Shown: positions 54,186 through 64,000 of the stretch, piece after piece
Layout: each line of letters starts with the position of its first letter
Position numbering within the stretch: position 1 is the first letter of the stretch
NCBI RefSeq assembly: GCF_003610255.1
Contig: NZ_RAPS01000001.1
Span: 5,731,001 to 5,795,000 of the forward strand
Length of the DNA stretch: 64,000 nucleotides
Direction: 5' to 3'
DNA from: Streptomyces sp. TLI_171
GTDB taxonomy: Bacteria; Actinomycetota; Actinomycetes; Streptomycetales; Streptomycetaceae
The notes under the pieces: model-generated
The model's input: the letters and a program-made list of their open reading frames with translations, nothing else
The model's database searches: none
What the model was told of the DNA's origin: nothing
Translations under genes and position numbers: made by a program

Positions 54186-54244
54186 CTCCGTCCACCTGCG
54201 GGAACCCCCACGGGAAGAGACCGCACTTCCCTAGGATGGAGCCC

Positions 54245-54667
54245 GTGGACAGCTGGATCTGGTGGCTGCTGCTCGCCGTGGGCCTGGGCGTACCGCTGGT
54301 GGTCACCGCGATGCCCGAGCTCGCCATGTTCGCGGTCGGCGCCGGCGCCGCCGCGCTGACGGCGGGTCTGGGCGCGGGCGTGGTCCCGCAGTTCCTGGTG
54401 TTCGTGGGGGTGTCGGCGGCGCTGCTGGTCTTCGTCCGGCCGATCGCCTACCGCCAGCTCAAGAAGGGCCCGGACTACCGGACGGGCGTGGAGGCGCTGA
54501 CCGGCGCCTCCGCAGTGGTACAGGAAAGAGTCGACGGGGAGGGCGGACGGATCAAGCTGAACGGCGAGATCTGGTCGGCCCGCGCGCTCGACCCCGGCTC
54601 GGTCTTCGAGCCCGGGCAGCAGGTCGACGTCGTCGAAATCCAGGGCGCGACCGCCCTGGTCGTCTAG
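54245..54667 (+). CDS. NfeD-like membrane protein
   Basis: A 140-aa protein with three short N-terminal helices and a C-terminal OB-fold NfeD domain (GRIKLNGEIWSARAL, VEIQGATALVV). NfeD proteins partner SPFH proteins in membrane microdomains, and an SPFH gene follows after 10 bp. GTG 54245 is chosen because TAGGAT (-10-like) at 54233-54238 overlaps the alternative ATG 54236. Confidence 0.85.
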   Translation: MDSWIWWLLLAVGLGVPLVVTAMPELAMFAVGAGAAALTAGLGAGVVPQFLVFVGVSAALLVFVRPIAYRQLKKGPDYRTGVEALTGASAVVQERVDGEGGRIKLNGEIWSARALDPGSVFEPGQQVDVVEIQGATALVV

Positions 54668-54677
54668 GGGAGAAGCG

Positions 54678-55709
54678 TTGGAACCCGTCCTCATCGTGCT
54701 GATCGTCCTGGTCGTGGTGGCCTTCATCGCCCTGATCAAGACGATCCAGGTGATTCCGCAGGCCAGCGCCGCGATCGTGGAGCGCTTCGGGCGGTACACC
54801 CGCACCCTCAGCGCCGGCCTGAACATCGTGGTGCCGTTCATCGACACCATCCGCAACCGGATCGACCTGCGCGAACAGGTGGTGCCGTTCCCGCCGCAGC
54901 CGGTGATCACCTCGGACAACCTGGTCGTCAACATCGACACCGTCATCTACTACCAGGTGACCGACCCGCGGGCCGCGACCTACGAGGTGGCCAGCTACAT
55001 CCAGGCCATCGAGCAGCTCACCGTCACCACGCTGCGCAACATCATCGGCTCGATGGACCTCGAATCCACCCTGACCTCCCGCGAGGTCATCAACGCCGGC
55101 CTGCGCGGCGTCCTGGACGAGGCCACCGGCCGCTGGGGCATCCGGGTCAACCGGGTCGAGCTGAAGGCGATCGAGCCGCCGACCTCCATCCAGGACTCGA
55201 TGGAGAAGCAGATGCGCGCCGACCGCGACAAGCGCGCCGCGATCCTCACCGCCGAAGGCGCCCGGCAGGCCCAGATCCTGCGCGCCGAGGGCGAGAAGCA
55301 GGCCGCCGTGCTGCAGGCCGAGGGCGAGGCGCAGGCCGCCGTCCTCAAGGCCGACGGCGAGGCCGCCGCGATCCGCACCGTCTTCGAGGCCATCCACGAG
55401 GGCGACGCCGACCAGAAGCTGCTCGCCTACCAGTACCTGCAGACCCTGCCGCAGCTCGCCCAGGGCGACTCCAACAAGCTGTGGATCATCCCCAGCGAGG
55501 TAGGCGACGCCCTCAAGGGCCTCGGCGGCGCCTTCACCGGCATGACCGGCAACGGCAACGGCGGCGCCCCCGCGGCCCCCGCCGTCCCGCCGCCGGCCGC
55601 CCGCGTCCCGGTCGACCCGGCCACCGGCCCGCGCCCGGTGGACACCGAGAACAAGACCGCCCGCCCCCGGGTCGAGCCCGCCCGCGAGTACCCGAAGATC
55701 GACGAGTAA
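54678..55709 (+). CDS. SPFH/Band-7 protein (stomatin/QmcA-like)
   Basis: A 343-aa protein. An N-terminal membrane helix (VLIVLIVLVVVAFIALIKTI) leads into a Band-7 domain (QASAAIVERFGRYTRTLSAG, IDLREQVV), a coiled coil rich in Ala/Glu/Gln (about 185-235, repeated AEGEKQAAVLQ units), and a Pro-rich tail. It likely forms membrane scaffold rings with the NfeD partner. TTG start with GGGGAG upstream. Confidence 0.92.
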   Translation: MEPVLIVLIVLVVVAFIALIKTIQVIPQASAAIVERFGRYTRTLSAGLNIVVPFIDTIRNRIDLREQVVPFPPQPVITSDNLVVNIDTVIYYQVTDPRAATYEVASYIQAIEQLTVTTLRNIIGSMDLESTLTSREVINAGLRGVLDEATGRWGIRVNRVELKAIEPPTSIQDSMEKQMRADRDKRAAILTAEGARQAQILRAEGEKQAAVLQAEGEAQAAVLKADGEAAAIRTVFEAIHEGDADQKLLAYQYLQTLPQLAQGDSNKLWIIPSEVGDALKGLGGAFTGMTGNGNGGAPAAPAVPPPAARVPVDPATGPRPVDTENKTARPRVEPAREYPKIDE

Positions 55710-55723
55710 CCGGAAGCCGCCCC

Positions 55724-55760
55724 GCGGGCCCCGTCCGACCACCCGTCGGGCGGGGCCCGC
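55724..55760 (+). terminator. Terminator after the SPFH gene
   Basis: 16-bp stem with one G-T pair (55724-55739 with 55745-55760) and a 5-nt loop, 14 bp past the stop. Confidence 0.85.
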
Positions 55761-55851
55761 GCACGTTCCGGATACCGGACCCGCCTGGCCAAGCCGCACG
55801 CCCGTCCGGCATGATCGACCGGCGCGACAGCAGCCAAGGAGGGGAAAGCGA

Positions 55852-56619
55852 ATGACACTGTGGGAGGCGCTCGCCGTCCTGCTCGCGGGCATCGCCGCCG
55901 GCACCATCAACACCATCGTCGGCTCCGGCACCCTGATCACCTTCCCCGTCCTGCTCGCCGTCGGCCTGCCCCCCGTCACCGCCAACGTCTCCAACACCCT
56001 CGGCCTGGCCCCCGGCTCGCTCGCCGGCGCCATCGGCTACCGGGCCGAACTCGCCGGACAGCGCCACCGCCTGATCCGCTACGGCACCGCCTCGCTGATC
56101 GGCGGACTCATCGGCGCCGCCCTGCTGATCACCCTCCCCAGCGGCGCCTTCGACGCCATCGTCCCGGTCCTCATCCTCACCGCCCTGGTCCTGGTCGTCG
56201 TGCAACCCCGGGTCGCCCGCGCCATGGCCCTGCGCCGCGCCGCCGGCACCCTGCCCGCCGCCACCGACGGCGGACGGCTGCTCCTCCTCGGCATCGGCCT
56301 CACCGGCGTCTACGGCGGCTACTTCGGCGCCGCCCAGGGCGTCCTGCTGCTCGCCCTGATGGGCATGCTGCTCCCCGACGACCTGCAGACCGTCAACGGC
56401 ATCAAGAACGTCCTCGCCCTGATCGTCAACGGCGTCGCCGCGGTCTTCTTCCTCTTCACCTCCACCATCGACTGGACCGCCGCCGGCCTGATCGCCCTCG
56501 GCGCCACCCTCGGCGGAGTCCTCGGCGCCAAGGTCGGCCGCCGCCTCCCGCCGGTCGCGCTGCGCACCCTGATCGTGCTGGTCGGCCTCACCGCCGTCAC
56601 CAAGCTGCTGTTCTTCTGA
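55852..56619 (+). CDS. TSUP-family permease (TauE/SafE-like)
   Basis: A 255-aa, 8-helix permease of the TSUP family, which moves sulfite, sulfonates or related anions. The N-terminal repeat contains NTIVGSGTLITFPVLL and the second half GVYGGYFGAAQGVLLL, the usual duplicated motif. AAGGAGG before the ATG. Substrate unknown. Confidence 0.9.
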   Translation: MTLWEALAVLLAGIAAGTINTIVGSGTLITFPVLLAVGLPPVTANVSNTLGLAPGSLAGAIGYRAELAGQRHRLIRYGTASLIGGLIGAALLITLPSGAFDAIVPVLILTALVLVVVQPRVARAMALRRAAGTLPAATDGGRLLLLGIGLTGVYGGYFGAAQGVLLLALMGMLLPDDLQTVNGIKNVLALIVNGVAAVFFLFTSTIDWTAAGLIALGATLGGVLGAKVGRRLPPVALRTLIVLVGLTAVTKLLFF

Positions 56620-56713
56620 GCCCACCGGGTGGCCGAACGACCGCCCGACCGGCCCGGTCCACCGACGTAGGCTCGGCCGTGACAGCCGCCGCAGCACCCG
56701 GACGGAGACCGCC

Positions 56714-57010
56714 ATGAGCCGCACCCGCCTCAGCGAGGACCAGATCACCGCCGCCCTCGCCGAACTCCCGCAATGGACCCGCACCGGCGACGCGATCACC
56801 CGCACCGCCGAGACCGCCAGCTTCCCCACCGCGATCAAGGTCGTCGACGCGGTCGCCGAACAGGCCGAGGCCCTCGACCACCACCCCGACATCGACATCC
56901 GCTGGCGCACCCTCACCTTCCTGCTCACCACCCACAGCGAGGGCGGCCTGACCAGCCTGGACATCACCGTCGCCCACCTGATCGATCAGGCACTCGACGA
57001 CGCCGCCTGA
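56714..57010 (+). CDS. 4a-hydroxytetrahydrobiopterin dehydratase (PCD/DCoH)
   Basis: A 98-aa pterin-4a-carbinolamine dehydratase, with the conserved HHPDIDIRWRTLTFLLTTHS (catalytic His pair and a distal His). It recycles the cofactor of aromatic amino acid hydroxylases, or can act as a coactivator. GGAG site before the ATG; no hydroxylase gene nearby. Confidence 0.93.
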   Translation: MSRTRLSEDQITAALAELPQWTRTGDAITRTAETASFPTAIKVVDAVAEQAEALDHHPDIDIRWRTLTFLLTTHSEGGLTSLDITVAHLIDQALDDAA

Positions 57011-57099
57011 CCACCGGAGCGCAACGGCCCGGCCGGACCCGTCCGTTCGCCGTGAGATGCTGGCTGCTTGCCAGACCGCAGTCGGGACGGACGGAACGC

Positions 57100-59016
57100 A
57101 TGGCTCAGGAACCTCCCACGACCCCCGGGTACGACCAGCAGCCCTGGTACCCCCAGCCGCAGCAGCAGCCGTACGGCGAACAGCAGGCCTACGAGCAGCA
57201 GTTCCCGCAGCAGCAGGGCTACCAGGACCCGCAGGCCTACGGCTACCCGCAGCAGCAGCCCGGGGGCTACGTGGACCCGGCCGCCCAGCAGTACTACGGC
57301 GAGCCGTACGGACAGCAGGTCTACGAGCAGCAGCAGTTCCCGCAGCAGCAGGGCTACCAGGACCCGCAGGCGTACACCGACCAGCAGCTCTACGGCGACC
57401 CCTCGGTGTACGGCTACCCGCAGCCGCAGACCGGGCTCTACGCCCCGGCCGAACCCGGCCCGAGCCCGTTCGACCTGCCGCAGCCCGACTTCGAACCCGC
57501 GGTCCCCGCGCCGGACCCGGCCCCCGCGACCGCCTCCGACTACCCGCAGACCAGCGACGTCGACCCGTTCGCCCCCGGCGCCGACGGCACGTCAATTCCG
57601 CTCGTCGACCCGGACGCAGACGGCTCGTCGGACGCCCGCCCGGCCGCCGGCGGTTTCGCCGCCCGGGCCCGCGCCGCCGTGCTCTCCGGCCAGGGCGCGC
57701 CCAGCCGCCGCGGCCTGGCGATCCGCGTCGGCGCCGGCGTGGCCGCCCTCGCCGTGCTGGTCACCGCGGGCATCCTCGCCACCTCCGGCGACGACGAGAA
57801 GCCCGCCGACACCGCCGCCAAGGGCACCACCCAGAACATCGCCGTCGCCCACACCAAGGCCTGGACCGCCGCCGCCGACCCGGCCGCGGCCGGGGCCCAG
57901 GGTGCCGACGACACCCTGGTCGGCAGCTGGCTGCTGGCCGACGCGGTGGTCCGCGCCGACGCCACCGGGGTGCGCGCCTACGGCCTCGCCGACGGCAAGC
58001 CGACCTGGACGCTCGCCCCGCCCGCCGACGGCGCCGTCCCCTGCGGACTGTCCCCGACCGTCAACGGCTCCGGCCTCGGCGCCGTGGTCTACCGGCCCGC
58101 CGCCGACCCGAACAGCCCCTGCAGCACCGCCGTCGCCGTCGACACCAAGGCCGGCCAGGCCGTCTGGTCCAAGACCCTCTCCGACGCCAAGGAGAAGTAC
58201 GCCACCCACGTCTCCGTCACCGACGACAAGGTGATCGCGATCGGCGACGACAAGGCCGCCGCCTGGATGGCCACCGACGGCGCCGAAGCCTGGCAGTACG
58301 GCGGCCAGGGCAAGTACTGCAGCCTCTCCGGCGGCGCCGGGCCCGGCACCGTCCTGCTGCACAGCAACTGCGCCGACTCCACCCCCGCCGACCAGGCCGT
58401 CGCGCTCAACGTCGCCGACGGCAAGGTCAAGTACTGGCGCGGCCTCAACAACCAGCCCAAGACCGTCACCGTGCTCTCCGCCGAACCCGCCGTGGTCCTC
58501 ACCACCGGCAACCAGCCCGCCGACGACCGGGTCTTCGCCTGGGGCGCCGAGGGCGACCCCGCGGTGGAGATCCCGGTCGCGGTCGAGGGCGGCGGCCGGC
58601 TCGACGCCTCGCACGGCGCGTTCTCCGCGGTCCCCGGCGTCTACTTCCAGGGCAGCAGCATGTTCGCCGCCGTGGTCCCCGACACCGGCGGCAACCCCAC
58701 CGCGATCGCCGCCTACGACCTCGCCACCGGCAAGGCGCAGTGGCGCACCCCCATCGCCGAGAAGGCCAAGGCCCGCCCGGTCGGCGCGGACAGCGGCGGC
58801 CTGCTGGTCGCCGTCGACGAACGCTCCGGCCAGCCCGCCCACCTCAGCCGCTTCGCCCTGGCCGGCGGCCAGGAGACCCAGGGCGGCGCCTTCCCCCAGG
58901 GCACCGGCTCGCTGCTCTCCGCAGGCCGCGTGCACAGCACCGCCGGACACCTGGTGGCCGTACCCGAGCACGCCGCCAACTTCGGCATCGCCACCGGCTT
59001 CACCAGCAAGAACTGA
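57100..59016 (+). CDS. PQQ-like beta-propeller protein with Q/Y/P-rich cytoplasmic region
   Basis: A 638-aa protein. Residues 1-120 are rich in Gln, Tyr and Pro with near-repeats (QQGYQDPQAYGYPQ-type units occur twice). One membrane helix lies at about 208-230 (GAGVAALAVLVTAGILATS), then an extracytoplasmic beta-propeller of PQQ-like repeats (WTLAPPADG, VWSKTLSD, QWRTPIAE-type blades). No catalytic site is seen; likely a surface sensor or scaffold. ATG 57100 has a weak ribosome site; it matches the usual MAQEPP-type start. Confidence 0.85.
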   Translation: MAQEPPTTPGYDQQPWYPQPQQQPYGEQQAYEQQFPQQQGYQDPQAYGYPQQQPGGYVDPAAQQYYGEPYGQQVYEQQQFPQQQGYQDPQAYTDQQLYGDPSVYGYPQPQTGLYAPAEPGPSPFDLPQPDFEPAVPAPDPAPATASDYPQTSDVDPFAPGADGTSIPLVDPDADGSSDARPAAGGFAARARAAVLSGQGAPSRRGLAIRVGAGVAALAVLVTAGILATSGDDEKPADTAAKGTTQNIAVAHTKAWTAAADPAAAGAQGADDTLVGSWLLADAVVRADATGVRAYGLADGKPTWTLAPPADGAVPCGLSPTVNGSGLGAVVYRPAADPNSPCSTAVAVDTKAGQAVWSKTLSDAKEKYATHVSVTDDKVIAIGDDKAAAWMATDGAEAWQYGGQGKYCSLSGGAGPGTVLLHSNCADSTPADQAVALNVADGKVKYWRGLNNQPKTVTVLSAEPAVVLTTGNQPADDRVFAWGAEGDPAVEIPVAVEGGGRLDASHGAFSAVPGVYFQGSSMFAAVVPDTGGNPTAIAAYDLATGKAQWRTPIAEKAKARPVGADSGGLLVAVDERSGQPAHLSRFALAGGQETQGGAFPQGTGSLLSAGRVHSTAGHLVAVPEHAANFGIATGFTSKN

Positions 59017-59037
59017 CGCACACGCCCCGGTGCGCAC

Positions 59038-59076
59038 GACGGGCCCGACCTGACCCCTGATCAGGTCGGGCCCGTC
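59038..59076. terminator. Bidirectional terminator, propeller gene / HNH gene
   Basis: Perfect 16-bp stem (59038-59053 with 59061-59076, GACGGGCCCGACCTGA) and a 7-nt loop. Confidence 0.88.
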
Positions 59077-59082
59077 GGCCTC

Positions 59083-59592
59083 TCACGCGCTCGCCGGCAG
59101 CCAGGCGGCCAGCTCACCGAGCTCGCCCGCCCGCAGCCCGAGCGCAAGCATCAACGTCGCCTCCGGCGTCGGCTCGAACGGGCGCCGCAGCAACCGCATC
59201 CCCGCCTGCTCCGGCGTACGGTCTGCCTTGCGCTGGTTGCACTCCGCGCAGGCCGCCACGGTGTTCAGCCAACTGTCGGCCCCACCGCGCGACCTGGGCA
59301 TCACGTGGTCCACCGTGACGCCCCGCCGCCCGCAGTACGCGCACAGGTGCTGGTCCCGCGCCAGCACCCCGCGCCGCGACCACGGGGCCCGTTGTCGGAA
59401 CGGCACCCGGACGTACCTGGTCAGCCTGATCACCCGCGGCACCGGCATGTGCACACCCGAACCGCGCACCACCCGCATCGGATGCGCCTGCTCGACCACG
59501 GCCTTGTGCTGCAGGACCAGCACCACGGCACGGCGCAGCGGCACCGTGCTCAGCGGTTCGTAGCTCGCGTTCAGGACAAGGGTGTTGCGCAT
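59083..59592 (-). CDS. HNH endonuclease
   Basis: A 169-aa nuclease: HLCAYCGRRGVTVDHVMPRS holds the first zinc Cys pair and the catalytic His, and GGADSWLNTVAACAECNQRK the Asn and second Cys pair. The family start MRNTLVLNASYEPL is seen; GGAGGTGG lies before the ATG at 59592. It is an ordinary chromosomal HNH of streptomycetes, possibly a repair or nicking nuclease; no toxin or phage context. Confidence 0.92.
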   Translation of the reverse strand: MRNTLVLNASYEPLSTVPLRRAVVLVLQHKAVVEQAHPMRVVRGSGVHMPVPRVIRLTRYVRVPFRQRAPWSRRGVLARDQHLCAYCGRRGVTVDHVMPRSRGGADSWLNTVAACAECNQRKADRTPEQAGMRLLRRPFEPTPEATLMLALGLRAGELGELAAWLPASA

Positions 59593-59808
59593 AACGGGCC
59601 ACCTCCGGAGCTCGCCCCGCCGCTCGGCGGTGGCACCACTGTGAACGCCCGCCCCCCACCGGACAACGGAATTTCCGCGCCCGCCCACCGACCGGCACGG
59701 AAACCCCCTGGCCCCGAGCGCGTAGGCTCTACCCCGCTGGAACCGTCCAGGCGCGCGGCCCGCAGGGCCCCCACCGCGCCGGACCCCGACCGAAGGAGAC
59801 GCGGGACC

Positions 59809-61074
59809 GTGACCGACATCGTCGACGAGCTGCAGTGGCGCGGGCTGATCGCCCTGTCCACTGACGAGGACGCACTGCGCAAGGCGTTCGCGGACGGCCC
59901 GGTCACGTTCTATTGCGGCTTCGACCCGACCGCCCCCAGCCTGCACCTCGGCAACCTGGTCCAGATCCTGACCATGCGCCGCATCCAGCAGGCCGGAAAC
60001 CTCCCGCTCGGCCTGGTCGGCGGCGCCACCGGCCTGATCGGCGACCCCAAGCCCACCGCCGAGCGGGTCCTCAACGACCCCGAGACGGTGGCCGGCTGGG
60101 TCGAGCGCCTGCGCGGCCAGATCTCCCGCTTCCTCGACTTCGACGGCGAGTACGCCGCCCGCATGGTCAACAACCTGGACTGGACGTCCGGCATGTCGGC
60201 CATCACCCTGCTGCGCGACGTCGGCAAGTACTTCCGCGTCAACAACATGATCGCCAAGGAGGCGGTCGCCCGCCGCCTCAACTCCGACGCGGGCATCAGC
60301 TACACCGAGTTCAGCTACCAGATCCTCCAGGGGATGGACTACCTGGAGCTCAACCGCCGCTACAACTGCACCCTGCAGACCGGCGGCAGCGACCAGTGGG
60401 GCAACCTCACCGCCGGCACCGACTTGATCCGCAAGGCCGAGAGCCGCTCCGTGCACGCCCTCGCCACCCCGCTGATCACCAAGGCCGACGGCACCAAGTT
60501 CGGCAAGACCGAGTCCGGCACCGTCTGGCTCGACCCCGAACTCACCACCCCCTACGCCTTCTACCAGTTCTGGCTGAACGCCGACGACCGCGACGTCGCC
60601 AAGTTCCTGCGCATCTTCTCCTTCCGTTCTCGCGAAGAGATCGAGCAGCTGGAGCGCGACACCGCGGAACGCCCCGCCGCCCGCCTCGCCCAGCGCGCCC
60701 TCGCCGAGGAGCTCACCACCCTCGTGCACGGCGCCGACCAGTACGAGCGCGCCGTCGCCGCCTCCAAGGCGCTCTTCGGCCAGGGCGACCTCGCCGACCT
60801 CGACGCCGTCGTCCTGGCCTCCGCCCTCGCCGAGGTCCCCAAGGCGACGGTCACCGAACTCGGCCAGCTCGTCGACCTGCTGGTCGAATCCGGCCTCGCC
60901 CCCAGCCGCTCCGGTGCCCGCCGCACCATCAAGGAAGGCGGCGCCTACCTCAACAACGCCAAGGTCACCGACGAGGAGGCCGTCGCCACCACCGACGACC
61001 TGCTGCACGGCCGCTGGCTGGTCCTGCGCCGCGGCAAGCGCAACCTCGCCGCGATCGAACTGGCCGGCGCCTGA
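59809..61074 (+). CDS. tyrS: Tyrosyl-tRNA synthetase
   Basis: A 421-aa class I synthetase. HIGH-type motif SLHLGNL near 44, tyrosine pocket YxxxQ-type segment YTEFSYQILQGMDYLEL (read in parts), GGSDQWGN, KMSKS-type motif KFGKTESG, and a C-terminal S4 RNA-binding domain (SRSGARRTIKEGGAYLNN). GTG start with AAGGAG 10 nt upstream. A TAGGCT -10-like box at 59723-59728 leaves about a 75-nt leader; I see no clear T-box. Confidence 0.96.
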   Translation: MTDIVDELQWRGLIALSTDEDALRKAFADGPVTFYCGFDPTAPSLHLGNLVQILTMRRIQQAGNLPLGLVGGATGLIGDPKPTAERVLNDPETVAGWVERLRGQISRFLDFDGEYAARMVNNLDWTSGMSAITLLRDVGKYFRVNNMIAKEAVARRLNSDAGISYTEFSYQILQGMDYLELNRRYNCTLQTGGSDQWGNLTAGTDLIRKAESRSVHALATPLITKADGTKFGKTESGTVWLDPELTTPYAFYQFWLNADDRDVAKFLRIFSFRSREEIEQLERDTAERPAARLAQRALAEELTTLVHGADQYERAVAASKALFGQGDLADLDAVVLASALAEVPKATVTELGQLVDLLVESGLAPSRSGARRTIKEGGAYLNNAKVTDEEAVATTDDLLHGRWLVLRRGKRNLAAIELAGA

Positions 61075-61134
61075 CCGTCCGGACATCCCGTCAGGTGGCC
61101 TGAAACAGACCGCAGTTGACCTGCGAACCCCAAC

Positions 61135-61170
61135 CCGAGGGGCCGGATCCAGCCAGATCCGGCCCCTCGG
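61135..61170 (+). terminator. Terminator after tyrS
   Basis: Perfect 15-bp stem (61135-61149 with 61156-61170, CCGAGGGGCCGGATC), loop CAGCCA, then TGTTT. It isolates tyrS from the rRNA promoter right after it. Confidence 0.9.
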
Positions 61171-61173
61171 TGT

Positions 61174-61202
61174 TTGACTCGCCCGCCCTGGTGACCTAAC
61201 GT
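61174..61202 (+). promoter_or_regulatory. rRNA operon upstream promoter
   Basis: TTGACT (61174-61179), 17-bp spacer, TAACGT (61197-61202), 430 bp before the 16S gene. Streptomycete rrn operons carry several tandem promoters; TAGAGT at 61319-61324 may be the -10 of another. Confidence 0.65.
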
Positions 61203-61630
61203 AGTCCGAGTCGCCTGAACCGGTTGGAACCGGAGGGCGGAACCCCCCAAACCCTGCTGAGCGATTCGTCGCGCGTCCATTCGAATTCCGAGTGGAAATG
61301 CGGACCGGATAACTCTGCTAGAGTTCGGGAGCGCCGAAAGGCCAAAGTGAATCGGATCGAAACTCCGGAAAACGGAGCGGAAAACGTCTGATAAGCTTGA
61401 AACACGAAAGAACGAAGCGCCCGGAGGGTCCGCAGGAATGCGGCTCGAAGGAAGCGTCCGTTCCTTGAGAACTCAACAGCGTGCCAAAAGTCAACGCCAG
61501 ATATGTTGACATCCCCGGCCTCGGACTTGTTTCGGGGTTGGAGATTCCTTTTGAAGTAAAAAACTAGCGAGGACGCAGTGCGCAGGGCCGCCTTATTCCG
61601 GTGGTTGCTGTGCCGCTCCCCGTGGAGACA
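61203..61630 (+). other. rRNA leader region
   Basis: 428-bp transcribed leader without genes. It includes a short hairpin around CTCCGGAAAACGGAG (61365-61380 region) and TTGAGAACTCAACAG near 61465, a boxA/processing-type element recurring in altered form in the 16S-23S spacer (TTTGAGAACTGCACAG near 63373). GTCAAC and GTTGAC form a further inverted pair near 61490-61512. ORFs here are chance. Confidence 0.6.
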
Positions 61631-63407
<1,777 letters not shown>

Positions 63408-64000
63408 CAAGTTTTTAAGGGCGCACGGTGGATGCCTTGGCACCAGGAACCGATGAAGGACGTGGGAGGCCGCGATAGGCCCCGAGGAGCTGTCAACCGA
63501 GCTTTGATCCGGGGGTGTCCGAATGGGGAAACCCGGCAGTCGTCATGGGCTGTCACCCATACCTGAACACATAGGGTATGTGGAGGGAACGCGGGGAAGT
63601 GAAACATCTCAGTACCCGCAGGAAGAGAAAACAACCGTGATTCCGGGAGTAGTGGCGAGCGAAACCGGATGAGGCTAAACCTGAGTGGTGTGAGACCCGG
63701 CAGGGGTTGCCACTTGGGGGTCGTGGGAGTGAGCTTGATCGGTCTGCCGGCCGGTCGGCGAGTCAGAAACCGTATGGGTAGTCGAAGGACATGCGAAAGG
63801 TCCGGCGTAGAGGGTAAGACCCCCGTAGACGAAATCTGTACGGCTTGCTTGCTCATTTCCCAAGTAGCACGGGGCCCGAGAAATCCCGTGTGAATCTGGC
63901 GGGACCACCCGCTAAGCCTAAATATTCCCTGGTGACCGATAGCGGATAGTACCGTGAGGGAATGGTGAAAAGTACCGCGGGAGCGGAGTGAAATAGTACC
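63408..64000 (+). rRNA. rrl: 23S ribosomal RNA (5' part)
   Basis: Begins near AAGTTTTTAAGGGCGCACGG, which matches the 5' end of actinobacterial 23S, and continues to the window edge (for example GGTACCGTGAGGGAA-type domain I sequence near the end). Truncated by the window, not by mutation. Confidence 0.95.

Noticed and set aside
59083..59592. HNH nuclease as a homing or defence enzyme
   Set aside because: It has the ordinary streptomycete chromosomal form with no intron, intein or defence partner.

Overview
The window is high-GC actinobacterial chromosome, almost certainly Streptomycetaceae. Signs are the codon use, the many GTG/TTG starts, leaderless -10 boxes of TAGNNT type, streptomycete families (DUF3099, SGM_5486, SAV_2336/FxsC-like), and a 16S gene ending the window. 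The V1-V2 part of the 16S looks to me more like Kitasatospora than Streptomyces; that is recollection, not an alignment.

Layout. 1-7.9 kb: an SDR-like protein, a secreted CBM/beta-helix protein with a DasR-like box in its promoter, a PAS-PAS-GAF-PP2C-HATPase regulator, SURF1, a DEDDh exonuclease with a BRCT domain, and a zinc alcohol dehydrogenase. 8.0-11.1 kb: a yjcH-like/actP acetate uptake pair behind a Crp-like site, then moaA. 11.1-28.4 kb (minus strand): one tightly coupled operon. In transcription order it encodes a free carrier protein, two glycosyltransferases, an E1(alpha-beta)/E2 2-oxoacid-dehydrogenase-like pair, a C-PCP protein, a C-A-PCP protein, and a C-A-PCP-TE protein fused to an MFS exporter. 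Its promoter carries a perfect 14-bp CebR box, and a one-mismatch CebR box lies inside an NRPS gene. My reading is a cello-oligosaccharide-controlled pathway to a short, acyl-capped (perhaps glycolyl), glycosylated peptide ending in Ser. Both glycosyltransferases end in a basic helix like the N-terminal segments of the NRPSs, which suggests they act on carrier-bound intermediates.

28.7-29.9 kb: a frameshifted ATPase remnant, a small conserved protein and an AT-richer patch mark the island edge. 29.9-43.9 kb: housekeeping genes (DUF3099, kptA, the TldD/PmbA pair, a metallo-beta-lactamase-fold protein, fabG-fabI, a GntR regulator, a CynX-like transporter with its small partner, a SixA-like phosphatase, serB, an FHA-ABC transporter). 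44.0-50.5 kb: a four-gene operon that looks like a VMAP-type ternary conflict system (Trypco1 protein, trypsin/VMAP protein, MoxR ATPase, vWA-like plus TIR-like protein). 50.5-61.1 kb: a two-component pair, a hypothetical gene, an ABC ATPase, NfeD/SPFH, a TSUP permease, pterin dehydratase, a PQQ-like propeller protein, an HNH endonuclease and tyrS. 61.1-64 kb: promoter, leader, 16S, tRNA-less spacer and the start of 23S.

All calls come from reading the sequence; no searches were run. Domain borders are approximate.
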